Shown here piece by piece: positions 32,651-44,038 of a stretch of 64,000 bases of DNA. The notes beneath the pieces were generated by a model. It had not been told where the DNA came from and searched no databases. It worked only from the letters and a program-made list of their open reading frames with translations. Source of the DNA: Stramonita haemastoma. Lineage: Eukaryota; Mollusca; Gastropoda; Neogastropoda; Muricidae. A program made the position numbers and the translations under genes. Location of the stretch: positions 39,601,902 through 39,665,901 of the forward strand of contig CM060335.1 in assembly GCA_030674155.1 (NCBI GenBank), read 5' to 3'. Positions within the stretch are counted from its first letter, which is position 1. Each line of letters opens with the position of its first letter.

Positions 32651-33042
32651 AAAAAAACCAAATATCTCATTTTCTCAAAAAAAGAAAACAGGAGCAGCTT
32701 CTTAGCAAGGCAATCAAAAAGAGATGAATGAAATGGCATCACGATGAAATAGAAATAAATCGTCACAGAACATTGTACAGTATTAACATTCATATATCCT
32801 GACTTCATGCAGTCTACTTTCTCCCTACATATTCTTACAATTTTATTCAGTACATTTCTATCTTTATGGGACACTTTCTTTTTACATTTCTATATATAGA
32901 AAGTTTAACTTCATCAGAACATACGCAACATAGATTTTATTAACCTCCAAGAGCAGTGTCATCCAGGTACTTCAGTGTGGTATCAGATCCAGTACTGTTT
33001 AAACTGTAGTAAAAATGAAGATAGTAGATGGTAGAACCACAC
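32651..33042 (-). pseudogene. J-to-G spacer and RT fragment after J4
   Basis: Minus strand after CTGCAAG reads GTGTGGTTCTACC, then GSDTTLKYLDDTALGG before a stop (32,940-33,000). It is the same well-preserved motif C as after J1. Confidence 0.6.
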
Positions 33043-33215
33043 CTTGCAGGGAGCAATTCAAGTCCACTTTTCCAGACCTGCTGATGTTGAAGAGTGCCCA
33101 TTCTGGTGATGTTCAAGTCTTGGTGATGATGAAGACTGAATACCTGACAAGGAAAACTGAAGTCCTGGGAATGATCAAATTTGGGCGATGGTGAAGTTCT
33201 TGTGATGATGAATTT
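33043..33215 (-). repeat. J cassette, 173 bp, exon-like (copy J4)
   Basis: Exact 173-bp length; pyrimidine-rich lead and TTCAACAG on one side, GTGTGG on the other. Last module before the central gap. Confidence 0.6.
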
Positions 33216-33315
33216 CTGTTGAAGACACAAAAGGAAGAGAGTATTATCTCAAAAGAGAAACTGGACTAGTTCATGAGCAAGATAAAATTCTGTAAAGAAA
33301 TCAGTTTTTATACAA

Positions 33316-33415
33316 NNNNNNNNNNNNNNNNNNNNNNNNNNNNNNNNNNNNNNNNNNNNNNNNNNNNNNNNNNNNNNNNNNNNNNNNNNNNNNNNNNNNN
33401 NNNNNNNNNNNNNNN
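33316..33415. other. Assembly gap (100 N) at the orientation switch
   Basis: Exactly 100 N. All modules to the left read on minus and all to the right on plus. Sequence on the left is J spacer and on the right is mid-A, so the two edges are not homologous to each other. Confidence 0.98.
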
Positions 33416-33944
33416 TACGGGCTTTCTGCTGTACAGTGAGTTTTAAAATTATATATTTTATTTTAAATATTCATTATTGTTGAAATGTCCTTTTAAACCT
33501 TTGTTATTCACAGGTTAGACTGGATATTTGTAATTTGTTAAGCACCCCAAGGGTGTAGTACTTGTTTGTTTGAATTTGTAGTGGAGCATTACACTTACTG
33601 TCATTTGTGTGTATGATGTTTTAAGTGGATAAGCAGTTACCCTTGTAGCTAGTTCTTTTTGTCATTTTCTTCAGACTGACTTTTCTGTTTTAAAGCTTTT
33701 GTGATATTTGAGTAAAAATGATTTGCTGTTATTGATACTTTCATCAAAATTTATGTTGAACCAACTTAATGAAATGTGTGAAGAGCAAATCCTTGCTGCG
33801 GCCTTATGACTGATACAGCCATGGCAGATTTGACTGCAACACAGATGTGAAAGCAGAATGAATTTTGGTTATGGTTTGGTGTGGAATGGGCAGTTAACCA
33901 GTATGTACTGTATGATTTTCAGTGGTGGGGTGTGTGTGTGTGTG

Positions 33945-33993
<49 letters not shown>

Positions 33994-34380
33994 CAAGCCA
34001 ATCTATGCACTGAATATTGGATGTCATGGATTGTCATGGATATGTTGCCACAACATGTTTTATGCAGCACTCATGCTTCTGTTGTAAAACCAGCTCCACA
34101 GGTGCTGATCTACATGCTTTAATCAAAACAGAATGCTCCTGTCTTAATTATGGAACTTTTTTTGAGTGGATATCTTGTTGTGTATGTTTTTTGTAAGCCT
34201 GCTGTTTGGTACAGGACAACAATAATGTAGGGAGTTTATATAGTGCTGAATCGTGTAAAGATATACATAAAGCACTTAACATTGAAATAATTTTTCATTA
34301 CTTTGAAGTTTTGGGGTGTTGTTTTTTTTTTTAGTGTGTTTTGAATGAGTGTTTATTTAAGTGACTTGAATATTGGATTT
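33416..34380 (+). other. A spacer (copy A3) with (GT)n
   Basis: Reverse complement of about 19,200-20,165. A GT run lies at 33,928-33,991. The edge falls inside the SINE 3 fragment site. No gene seen. Confidence 0.55.
33928..33991. repeat. (GT)n microsatellite
   Basis: About 30 GT repeats with one TGTTGTG interruption, at the site orthologous to 19,620. Confidence 0.95.
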
Positions 34381-35080
34381 CAGAAAATGAAAATAGAAGA
34401 AAAAAGTGGGAAAAAAGAAGAGAATGGAGGACCTACCAATAAGGGGAAAAGAAAAGGTGGTTGGGGGCCCCAGAAAAAAAAGAAAAAAAATATGGGGAAA
34501 AGAAAAAAAAATGTGGGGAAAAGAAAAGGTGGTTGGGGGCCCCAGAAAAAAAAGGAAAAAAAATATGGGGAAAAGAAAAAAAAATGTGGGGAAAAGAAAA
34601 GGTGGTTGGAGGCCCCAGAAAAAAAGAATTAAAAAAATAATGTGGGGAAAAGAAAAGGTGGTTGGGGGCCCCAGAAAAAAAAATAAAAAAAATAATGTGG
34701 GGAAAAGAAAAGGTGGTTGGGGGCCCCAGAAAAAAAAATATGGGGAAAAGAAAAGGTGGTTGGGGGCCCCAGAAAAAAAAAAAAATGTGTGGAAAAGAAA
34801 AGGTGGTTGGGGGCCCCAGAAAAAAAGAATAATAAAAATAATGTGGGGAAAAGAAAAGGTGGTTGGGGCCCCAGAAAAAAATAAAAGAAAAAAAATGTGG
34901 GGAAAAGAAAAGGTGGTTGGGGGCCCCAGAAAAAAAGAATAAAAAAAATAATGTGGGGAAAAGAAAAGGTGGTTGGAGGCCCCAGAAAAAAAAGAAAAAA
35001 AAATGTGGGGAAAAGAAAAGGTGGTTGGAGGCCCCAGAAAAAAAAAAAATAAAGAAAAGAAAAAAAAAGAAGTACATTTG
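34381..35080 (+). repeat. B minisatellite, about 13 units (copy B5)
   Basis: First units alternate a full core with a spacer-only GTGGGGAAAAGAAAAAAA block, forming a roughly 75-bp dimer at 34,440-34,610. Preceded by the ATGAGTGTTTATTTA landmark. Confidence 0.9.
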
Positions 35081-35214
35081 TGTGTGTGTGTGTGGAAGTC
35101 ACCATTATAATGTTTTATTTCAAAGTCTTAGATAACGACTTAAATCATGAAGTCTGTTCAAATGTCCATTGAAAAAAACATGATCTTGATATAGCAGTAT
35201 TCTCTGTGTTGCTG

Positions 35215-35655
35215 GATGATAATGTGTGTATTGATGTATCCCTGATAGATGTTACATCCACTGGGAGATTTAGAAGATAAACAAGTGGAGTAAATAATGT
35301 GTGTATTGATTTATCCCTGATAGATGTTACATCCACTGGGAGATTTAGAAGATATACAAGTGGAGTAAATAATGTGTGCATTGATGTATCCCTGATAGAT
35401 TTTACATCTAGTGGGAGATTTAGAAGATATACAAGTGGAGTAAATAATGTGTGTATTGATGTATCCCTGATAGATGTTACATCCAATGGGAGATTTAGAA
35501 GATATACAAGTGGAGTAAATAATGTGTGTATTGATGTATCCCTGATAGATGTTACATACACAAGTGGAGTAAATAATGTGTGTATTGATGTATCCCTGAT
35601 AGATGTTACATCCAATGGGAGATTTAGAAGATATACAAGTGGAGTAAATGGATAA
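35215..35655 (+). repeat. C satellite, about 6 monomers, one internally deleted (copy C5)
   Basis: The monomer at about 35,540-35,575 lacks about 36 bp (GATGTTACATACACAAGTGG). Thirty-six is divisible by three, so the 118-residue sense frame survives. The link at 35,081-35,214 precedes it. Confidence 0.9.
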
Positions 35656-36395
35656 AATGTGCACATATGTGATGAATTGCAGAAAATGATTTGAATATGA
35701 ACATTGTAAAGTGCAAAATGTGTTGTGAGTAGCAGATGTTTGTCTGTGTGTACATGGAATGTGTTTCTTTTTTTGTTTTTGTTTTATTTTGTTCCAATTT
35801 TACTGAGGAAGGGGTAGATAATGATTTTTTTTATATACCATCAACTTGTTTTTAAAAAACGTAGTAGTTTAAAACAACCCTTGTTTTTGATAGCCTGAAC
35901 TGGATATTTGTAATTTGTGATAGCAGCGCCAAAGTTTTAGTATTTGGATGATTTTGTAATGTAACTTTACAATAACCCATCACATGTAAAAGCAGCATGA
36001 ATTTTGGGGTACGGTTTTGTGTGTGGAATTGGTAGCTGATTGGTAGGTACTGTATGGTTTTTAGTTTGTATTGATGTGTGTGTGAGAGGGAGGAAGCAAA
36101 TCTGTGCACAAGGGTTATCACAGATTCTCACGGATATGTTGCCATGACATATTTGAAGCAAGACTCATAGTTCTGGTTTCGAATAAACACCACAGTTGCT
36201 TCTTCAAAACAAAATGCTCCTGTCTTAATGCTGCAGCTTCAGTTTGCATCAGGGTTTATTTATTTATTTATTTTTTAATCCTGTTACTTGGTACATGGTA
36301 CATCACTGTGTTTGATAGGTTTTTTTTATTATTGCTTTTTGAATGAGTGTGTATGTAGGAGACAGAAATTTGGATGTGAGAAACTGAAACTAGAA
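35656..36395 (+). other. D spacer (copy D5), SINE target deleted
   Basis: Contains AGCGCCAAAGTTTTAGTATT. The interval holding the SINE target is missing: ACAATAACCCATCACATG joins straight to the A-like AAGCAGCATGAATTTTGG. The same deletion is in D6, so D5 and D6 are sister copies. Confidence 0.6.
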
Positions 36396-36655
36396 AGGAA
36401 AGTTGGAAAAGAGGAGATTGGAGAACCCATCAAAAGACAAAAATAAACCACAAAAAAGGGGGAAGAAGAAAAGGTGGTTGAAGGCCCCACACATAGAAAA
36501 AAAAGAAAAGAAAATAAGAAAAAAACAAAACAAACAAAAAAAAGGGGAAAAGAAAAGGTGGTTGGAGGCCCCACAAAAAATAGAACAAAAAAATTTTTTT
36601 TAAAGAGAAAAGAGAAAATATGCGAAAAATAGGAGGTTGGAGGCCCACAACAAAG
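36396..36655 (+). repeat. E minisatellite (copy E5)
   Basis: Three cores GGTGGTTGGAGGCCCCAC-type with AAACAAAACAAACAAAAA spacers. Confidence 0.78.
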
Positions 36656-36875
36656 TGCCTGATTCACAGTGTTTCAGTTGCCATTGTACATTTTGTATTG
36701 AGTTTGAAATTCATATTTCAGATCATAAGTATGGTCACTTGTCCATTGAAAAAAAAAATCAGTGTTTTGTGATAGCTGTGTAGTTGACGTTTCTGGCGAA
36801 GAATCTGTGTATTGATCTATTACTGACAGATTTTACATCTGCTGAGAAATTCAGGTCTTTATTGATGCGAGGACT
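36656..36875 (+). other. E-to-F spacer with motif A-like segment (copy 5)
   Basis: Contains TGTGTATTGATCTATTACTG and then a possible acceptor ACAG. C-like homology as elsewhere; frame not open. Confidence 0.4.
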
Positions 36876-37256
36876 TATTTGCTGCAAGGATTTCTTCATC
36901 ATCACAAGGACTCATTCATCACTGCAGCCTTGTTAATCGCTGCAAGGACTTCTATGTTGCTGCAAGAGTTTTTCATCTCTGCAAGAACTTGTTTGTCACT
37001 GCAAGAGTTTTTCATCTCTGCAAGGACTTGTTCATTGCACAGGGACTTCTTCATGTCTGCAGGGACTTGTTCATGTCTGCAAGGACTTGTTCATTGCCAC
37101 AAGGACTTCCTCATTGCCACAAGGACCTCTTCATTGCCACAAGGACTTCTTCATCTGTGCAAGGACTTCTTCATCTCTGCAAGGACTTCTTCATTACCAT
37201 GATGACTTTTTCAACATCAGCAGGTCTGGAAAAGTGGACTTTAATTGCTCCCTGCA
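36876..37256 (+). repeat. F/J chimeric array (right arm)
   Basis: F units with TCATCTCTGCAAGGACTTG variants pass into TTCAACATCAGCAGGTCTGG, the J end, then CTGCAAG/GTAGGG. Counterpart of 26,036-26,440. Confidence 0.85.
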
Positions 37257-37646
37257 AGGTAGGGTTCTACCATCTACCATTTTCATTTTTAATGCAGTTT
37301 AAACAGTACTGGATCTGATAACACACTGAAGTACCTCGATGACACTGCTCTTGGAGGTTAATAAAATCGATGTTGTGTATATTCTGGAGAAGTTGACCTT
37401 TATATAGAAATGTAAAGGAAGGTGTCCCATATAGATAGAAATGTACTGTAAAAATATTTAGGGAGATAGTCGACTGCATGAAGTCAGGATAAAAAATTAA
37501 TGTTGATACTGTACAATGTTCTGTGACAAATTATTTCTATTTCTTCCTGATGCTATTGTATTTATTTCTTTTTAATTGCCTTGCTTAGAAGCTGTTTTCT
37601 CTTTTGAGATAATGATGGATTCTTATTTTGTTTTTTTTGTGTGCAG
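37257..37646 (+). pseudogene. RT fragment after F/J and spacer to G5
   Basis: GATGACACTGCTCTTGGAGG near 37,338 is the motif C block; motif B is in another frame. The rest is intron-like spacer ending in a T-rich stretch and TGTGCAG. Confidence 0.5.
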
Positions 37647-38582
37647 AATCTCATCGTCACAAGAACTTTTATTATCTCTTGGACTTCAGTCATCATCATT
37701 GCTTGAACTATATCGTCCTCCGGACTACATCAAGACCAGGACTTCATCAACACCAGGACTACATCAACACCAGGACTTCATCAACACTTCATCAACACCA
37801 GAACTTCATCAACACCAGGACTTCATCAACACTTCATCAACACCACGACTTCATCAACACCACGACTTCATCAACACTTCATAAACACCAGGACTTCATC
37901 AACACTTCATCAACACTTCATCAACACTTCATCAACACCAGGACTTCATCAACACCAGGACTTCATCATCAACACCAGGACTTCATCATCAACACCAGGA
38001 CTTCATCATCAACACCAGGACTTCATCAACACTTCATCAACACCAGGACTTCATCAACACTTCATCATTACTTCATCAACATCAGGACTACATCAACACC
38101 AGGACTTCATCAACACCAGGACTTCATCAACACCAGGACTTCATCAACACTTCATCAACACCAGGACTTCATCATCACCAGGACTTCATCATCACTTCAT
38201 CAACACCAGGACTCCATCATCACCAGGACTTCATCATCACCAGACTTCATCAAAACTTCATCAACACCAGGACTTCACCAACACCAGGACTTCATCAACA
38301 CCAGGACTTCATCATCACTTCATCAACACCAGGACTTCATCATCACCAGGACTTCATCATCACCAGGACTTCATCAAAACTTCATCAACACCAGGACTTC
38401 ACCAACACCAGGACTTCATCATCACCAGGACTTCATCATCACCAGGACTTCATCAACACCAGCACTTCATCAACACCAGGACTTCATCAACACCAGGACT
38501 TCATCAACACCAGCACTTCATCAACACCAGCACTTCATCAATACCAGCACTTCAGAAGTCAACTTTACTTGTTCCCTTCAAG
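37647..38582 (+). repeat. G 17-bp minisatellite, largest copy (G5)
   Basis: About 55 units, mixing 17-bp and 12-bp (AACACTTCATCA) forms in higher-order blocks. A 347-residue plus frame (37,628-38,671) runs through it into RT motif B. The stop-free nature of 17-bp units in all frames explains its length. Border AAG/GC replaces AAG/GT. Confidence 0.9.
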
Positions 38583-38710
38583 GCATGGTTTTGTCACCCA
38601 TTGTATTCATTTTTCATGCAAACGTTAAGTCTGTATTGGATCTACTAGCACTGTGTGCTGAAGTTCTGTGATGATACTGCTCTGGGAAATTTACAGTATG
38701 TATATCCTAA
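38570..38710 (+). pseudogene. RT fragment after G5
   Basis: Frame reads NFTCSLQGMVLSPIVFIFH, matching motif B (PQG-x-VLSP-x-LF). Then KSVLDLLALCAEVL and a stop. A frame change is needed to reach KFCDDTALG, the motif C block. G copies 6 and 7 share the break. Confidence 0.68.
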
Positions 38711-39011
38711 GGTTCTTTTTTTTTGGGGGGGAGGGGGTTAAAAATGTGGAGATTAAAATTGTAAATATTTTTAGCCAGATAGTGAATAGAGTGAAGGTCA
38801 TAATTGATTAGTGAAGTTCTGTACTGTTTTCTGGGATGATTTATTTCTTGATATTTTCAAACTTTTTTTTTTAATAGTATGTTCATCACCTACACAGATT
38901 TGTCTTTTTTCTTGATGTCGTTTTATGCATTTCTTTTAAATTGCCTTGCTCATGAGCTGCTCCAATTGTCTCTTTTGAAATAATAATATATTCTTATTTG
39001 CTTATTTGACA

Positions 39012-39200
39012 GAATCTCATCATTGCAAGAACTTTCATCATCACCAGGACTTCGGTCTTCATCATCACCAGGACTTCAGTCTTCATCATCACCAGACCTT
39101 CAGTCTTCATCATCACCAGACCTTCAGTCTTCATCATCAGGACTTCAGTCTTCATCATCACCAGGACTTCATCATCACGAGGATTTCAGTCTTCAGTGTT
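39012..39200 (+). repeat. H 24-bp minisatellite, short (copy H5)
   Basis: About seven units. Starts after TTTGACAG and ends in TCAGTGTTTTATGCAGCAC, the direct H-to-spacer junction without RT. Positions 38,711-39,011 are spacer with a T/G tract. Confidence 0.88.
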
Positions 39201-39565
39201 TTATGCAGCACTCATGGTTCTGTTGTAAAACCAGCTTCACAGTTGCTGATCTAAATACTTCTTCAAAGCAGAATGCTCCTGTCTGAATGATTGAACATCA
39301 TTTTGAGTGGATATTTTGTTGTATATTTTTTGTAAGCCTGCTGTTTGGTACAGGACAATAATAATGTATGGAGTTTACATAGTACTGAATCTTGTAAAGC
39401 TATAAATATAAGCACTTACATTGAAATAATTTTTTATTACTTTGAAGTTTTGGGTTTTTTAAATATATTTTTGTAGTGTGTTTTGAATGTTTATTTAGGT
39501 GACAGAAATATTGGATGTCAGAAAATGAAAATAGAAGAAAAAAAAATGGGAAAGAGAAGAGAATG
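39201..39565 (+). other. H-to-B spacer (copy 5)
   Basis: Conserved spacer, no gene seen. Confidence 0.55.
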
Positions 39566-40195
39566 GAGGACCCACCAATAAGGGGAAAAGAAAAGGTGGT
39601 TGGAGGCCCCAGAAAAAAAAGAATAAAAAAATAAAGTGGGGAAAATAAAAGGTGGTTGGAGGCCCCAGAAAAACAGAAAATAATGTGGGGAAAAGAAAAG
39701 GTGGTTGGGGGCCCCAGAAGAAAAAAGAAAAAAAATGAGGGGAAAAGAAAAGGTGGTTGGAGGCCCCAGGAAAAAAAGAATAAAAAAATAATGTGGGGAA
39801 AAGAAAAGGTGGTTGGAGGCCCCAGGAAAAAAAATGTGGGAAAAGAAAAGGTGGTTGGAGGCCCCAGAAAAAAAAGAATAAAAAAATAATGTGAGGAAAA
39901 GAAAAGGTGGTTGGGGGCCCCAGAAGAAAAAAGAAAAAAAATGTGGGGAAAAGAAAAGGTGGTTGGAGGCCCCAGAAAAAAAAAAATGTGGGGAAAAGAA
40001 AAGGTGGTTGGGGGCCCCAGAAAAAAAAAATGTGGGGAAAAGAAAAGGTGGTTGGGGGCCCCAGAAAAAAAAAATGTGGGGAAAAGAAAAGGTGGTTGGA
40101 GGCCCCAGAAAAAAAGAATAAAAAAATAATGTGGGGAAAAGAAAAGGTGGTTGGAGGCCCCACCCAAAAATAAAGGAAAGAAAAGAAAAGAAAAA
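39566..40195 (+). repeat. B minisatellite, about 13 units (copy B6)
   Basis: Standard cores; two units carry CCCCAGGAAAAAAA instead of CCCCAGAAAAAAA. Long frames on both strands are artefacts. Confidence 0.9.
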
Positions 40196-40339
40196 GTACA
40201 TTTGAGTGTGTGTGTGTGGAAGTCACCATTATAATGTTTTATTTCAAAGTCTTAGATAACGACTTAAATCATGAAGTCTGTTCAAATGTCCATTGAAAAA
40301 AACATGATCTTGATATAGCAGTATTCTCTGTGTTGCTGG

Positions 40340-40565
40340 CTGATAATGTGTGTATTGATGTATCTCTGATAGATGTTACATCCAGTGGGAGATTTAGAAG
40401 ATAAGTGGAGTAAATAATGTGTGTATTGATGTATCCCTGATAGATGTTACATCCACTGGGAGATTTAGAAGATGTACAAGTGGAGTAAATAATGTGTGTT
40501 GATGTATCCCTGATAGATGTTACATCCAGTGGGAGATTTAGAAGATATACATGTGGAGTAAATAG
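40340..40565 (+). repeat. C satellite, 3 monomers (copy C6)
   Basis: Monomer junctions have small deletions (AGATAAGTGGAG; GTGTGTTGATG) that break the frame, so no continuous sense reading survives. Confidence 0.88.
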
Positions 40566-41325
40566 ATAAAACATGCACATATGTGATGAATTGCAGAAAA
40601 TGATTTGAATATGAATATTGTAAAGTGCAAAATGTGTTGTGAGTAGCAGATGTTTGTCTGTGTGTACATGGAATGGTTTTTTAATTAAAAAAAAAAATTT
40701 GTTCCATTTTTACTGAGGAAGGGGTAGATACTGATTTTTTTATACCATCAACTTGTTTTTAAAAAACATTGTAGTTTAAAACAACCCTTGTTTTTGATAG
40801 CCTGGACTGGATATTTGTAATTTGTGATAGCAGCGCCAAAGTTTTAGTATTTGGATGATTTTGTAATGTAACTTTACAATAACCATCACATGTAAAAGCA
40901 GCATGAATTTTGGGTATGGTTTTGTGTGTGGAATTGGCAGTTAGCTGACCAGTGGGTACTGTATGGTTTTTAGTTTGTATTGATGTGTGTGTGAGAGGGA
41001 GGAAGCAAATCTGTACACAAGGGTTATCACAGATTCTCAGGGATATGTTGCCATGACATATTTGAAGCAACACTCTTGGTTCTGGTTTCAAAGAAACACC
41101 ACAGTTGCTTCTTCAAAACAAAATGCTCCTGTCTTAATGATGCTACTTCAGTTTGTATCAGGGTTTTATTTTTTGTATTTTTATTTTGAATCGTGTAACT
41201 TGGTACATCACTTTGTTTGATAGTTTTTCTTATTCCATTTTGAATGAGTGTGTATGTAGGTGACAGAAATTTGGATGTGAGAAACTGAAACTAGAAAGGA
41301 AAGTAGGAAAAGAAGAGATTGGAGG
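40566..41325 (+). other. D spacer (copy D6)
   Basis: Near-identical to D5, including the deletion over the SINE target. No gene seen. Confidence 0.6.
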
Positions 41326-41500
41326 ACCCTCAAAAAAAGGGGGGGGGAAAGGAAAGGAGGTTGGAGGCCCTGCACATAAAAAGAAGAGAAAAAAATAAGA
41401 AAAGAAGAGAAAAAAATAAGAAAAGAAGAGAAAAAAATAAGAAAAGAAGAGAAAAAGAAAATGTGTGGAAAAAATAGGAGGTTTGAGGCCCCACAAAAAA
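41326..41500 (+). repeat. E minisatellite, short (copy E6)
   Basis: AGAAAAGAAGAGAAAAAAAT repeated four times between two cores; three such units at E4. Confidence 0.75.
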
Positions 41501-41715
41501 AATGCCTAGTTCATTGCGTTTCAGTTGCCATTGTACATTTTGTATTGAGTTTGAAATTCATATTTTAGATCATAAGTATGCTAACTTGTCCACTGAAAAA
41601 AAAATTCAGGGTCTTGTGATGACTGTGTAGTTTGTTTCTGGCCACGAATCTGTGTATTGATCTATTACTGACAGATTTTATGTCTGCTGAGAAATTTAGG
41701 TCTTTATTGTTGTGA
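41501..41715 (+). other. E-to-F spacer with motif A-like segment (copy 6)
   Basis: Conserved spacer; C-like stretch with broken frame. Confidence 0.4.
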
Positions 41716-42236
41716 GGATTTATTTGCTGCAAGGATTTCTTCATCATTGCAAGGACTCATTCATCACTGCAGCCTTGTTAATTGCTGCAAGGACTTCTAT
41801 GTTGCTGCAAGAGCTTTTCATCTCTACAAGGATTTGTTCATTGCCACAAGGACTTCTTCATTGCTGAAAGGACTTCTTCATCTCTACAAGGACTTCTTCA
41901 TCACTGCAAGGACTTCTTCATCACTGCAAGGACTTCTTCATCACTGCAAGGATTTCTTCACTGCCACAAGGACTTCTTTGCTGAAAGGACTTGTTCATCA
42001 CCACAAGGACTTCTTCACTGCTGAAAGGACTTCTTCATTGCCAAAAGGACTTCTTCATTGCTGAAAGTACTTCTTCATTGCTGAAAAGACGTCTTCATTA
42101 TTGCAAGGACTTCATGATTACAAACACTTTTTTTTTTTTTTATTGCTTCAAGAATCTCATCTCTGCAAGGACTTTTTCATTTCTACACAGACATCTTTAT
42201 TGCCAGGACTCAAGTCCACGTTCATTGGTTCCCTTC
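41716..42236 (+). repeat. F 20-bp minisatellite (copy F6)
   Basis: About 20 units plus the conserved end block (AAGAATCTCATCTCTGCAAG, then ACTCAAGTCCACGTTC). Ends AAG/GTATGG. Confidence 0.88.
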
Positions 42237-42425
42237 AAGGTATGGTTCTGTCACTTGTGCTCTTCATTCTTTATATATGTGATTTAATTGTGTTGGATTT
42301 GATACCACCCTGTTAATCAAGTGCCCTGATGACACTGCTGTTGAGGATATAGGAAACTGAAGCTGTGTGTATTGTGAACAAGTTGAGGAGTTCTCTTTGA
42401 ATAGAAAAGTTGTGAACTTTTCCCT
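42225..42425 (+). pseudogene. RT fragment after F6
   Basis: Reads STFIGSLQGMVLSLVLFILY, then ICDLIVLDLIPPC and a stop; the next block, CPDDTAV-like, is in another frame (42,320-42,345). Downstream GTGAACAAGTTGAGGAG may be a decayed helix after motif C. Confidence 0.65.
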
Positions 42426-42469
42426 GCTCTTCAGCTAGAGCTCTGAGGTTTACCAATGGTGAGATTTTT

Positions 42470-42835
42470 GCAAATGCAACTGCCCCCCCCCCCCCCCCAC
42501 CACCACCACTAAAGTAGAAGTATTTTGACTTTGGGGATACTGTTGGATATTGAACCTGTCACTTTTGCCAGGACCTTTGGGAGGAACCTCCATGTTTACC
42601 AGATTTTCAGCTGTCATGGATTCTTTTGATGTGTACAAGACCGTAAGAACACTGGTCTGACTGGTTTAGAGTCTTTAGAAAGACTTGGTATATTTTTTTT
42701 TATTTGAACGTGAATTTGAGAAGCAAGGGCAAGGCTTAGAATTGAACCCAGAACCTCAGCCTCAGGGTTTGCTTGTTAGGCAGGTGGACATCTGAACCAT
42801 TCTGCCACCATCCCTCTTAAATGTCCTGACTAAAA
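42470..42835 (-). mobile_element. SINE family 4 (right arm, F6 unit)
   Basis: Inverse orientation to 5,865 in window coordinates, hence the same orientation relative to the unit. Single 45-bp block. A poly(C) run of about 18 lies at its tail (42,482-42,500). tRNA-like head near 42,770-42,830. Confidence 0.65.
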
Positions 42836-43032
42836 TTTTGCAGAATGTAACTCAAAAGTAGTCTGCATGAAGTCATGATGCATTAATGTTATACTGTGTT
42901 CTGTGATGATTTGATTCTTTGTGGATTTGTAAAAAAAAACACTTGACTTTTTTACAGAATTTTATCTTGCTCATGAGCTAGTCCAGTTTTTCTTTTGAGT
43001 ATAAACTCTCTTCCTTTTTGTGTCTTCAACAG

Positions 43033-43204
43033 AAATTCATCATCACCAGAACTTCACCATCGCCCAAATTTGACCATCCCCAGGACTTCAGTTTTCCTTG
43101 CCAGGACTTCAGTCTTCATCATCACCAAGACTTGAACATCATCAGAATGGGCACTCTTCATCATCAGCAGGTCTGGAAAAGTGGACTTTAATTGCTCCTG
43201 CAAG
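43033..43204 (+). repeat. J cassette, 172 bp, exon-like (copy J6)
   Basis: Starts after GTCTTCAACAG and ends CTGCAAG/GTGTGG. One C is lost in GCTCCTGCAAG. Positions 42,836-43,032 are intron-like spacer. Confidence 0.6.
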
Positions 43205-43608
43205 GTGTGGTTCTACCATCTACCATCTTCATTTTTAATGCAGTTTAAACAGTACTGGATCTGATACCACATTGAAGTACCTTGATGACACTGCTCTTGG
43301 AGGTTAATAAAATCGATGTTGTGTATATTCTGAAGAAGTTAAACTTTCTATATATATATAATTGTAAAAAAGTGTCCCATATAGATAGAAATGTACTGAA
43401 TAAAATTGTAAAAATATCTAGGGAGAAAGTAGACTGCATGAAGTCAGGATATATCAATGTTAATACTGTACAATGTTCTGTGATGAAATATTTCTATTTC
43501 TTCTTGATGCCAATTCATTCATGACTTTTGGATCGCCTTGCTTAGAAGCTGCTCCTGTTTTCTTTTTTGAGATAATGATGTATTCTTATTTGTTTTTTTT
43601 GTGTGCAG
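43195..43608 (+). pseudogene. RT fragment after J6 and spacer to G6
   Basis: TTGATGACACTGCTCTTGG near 43,283 is motif C; motif B is degenerate. The rest is spacer ending in a T-rich tract and TGTGCAG. Confidence 0.5.
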
Positions 43609-44038
43609 AGTCTCATCATCACAAGAACTTTTATCACCTCTCAGACTTCAGTCATCATCATTGCCTGAACTACTTTGTTCTTCGGACTTCATCAACACCA
43701 GGACTTCATCAACACCAGGACTTCATCAACACCAGGACTTCATCAACACCAGGACTTCATCATCACCAGGACTACTTCAACACCAGGACTACTTCAACAC
43801 CAGGACTACTTCAACACCAGGACTACTTCAACACCAGGACTACTTCAACACCAAGACTTCAACATGAGGACTACATCAGCACCAGAACTTCATCAACACC
43901 AGGACTTCATCAACACCAGGACTTCATCAACACCAGGACTTCACTTCATCAACACTAGGACTTCATCAACACCAGGACTTCATCAACACTTCATCAACAC
44001 CAGAACTTCAGAAGTCAACTTTACTTGTTCCCTTCAAG
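43609..44038 (+). repeat. G 17-bp minisatellite (copy G6)
   Basis: About 24 units including six of the CTACTTCAACACCAGGA variant. Length 430, not divisible by three, compared with 936 and 300 in G5 and G7. Confidence 0.9.

Noticed and set aside
37628..38671. 347-residue frame as a repetitive structural protein gene
   Set aside because: The frame is open because the 17-bp units lack stops in all frames. It ends in a frameshifted RT remnant, and array lengths in sister copies are not multiples of three.
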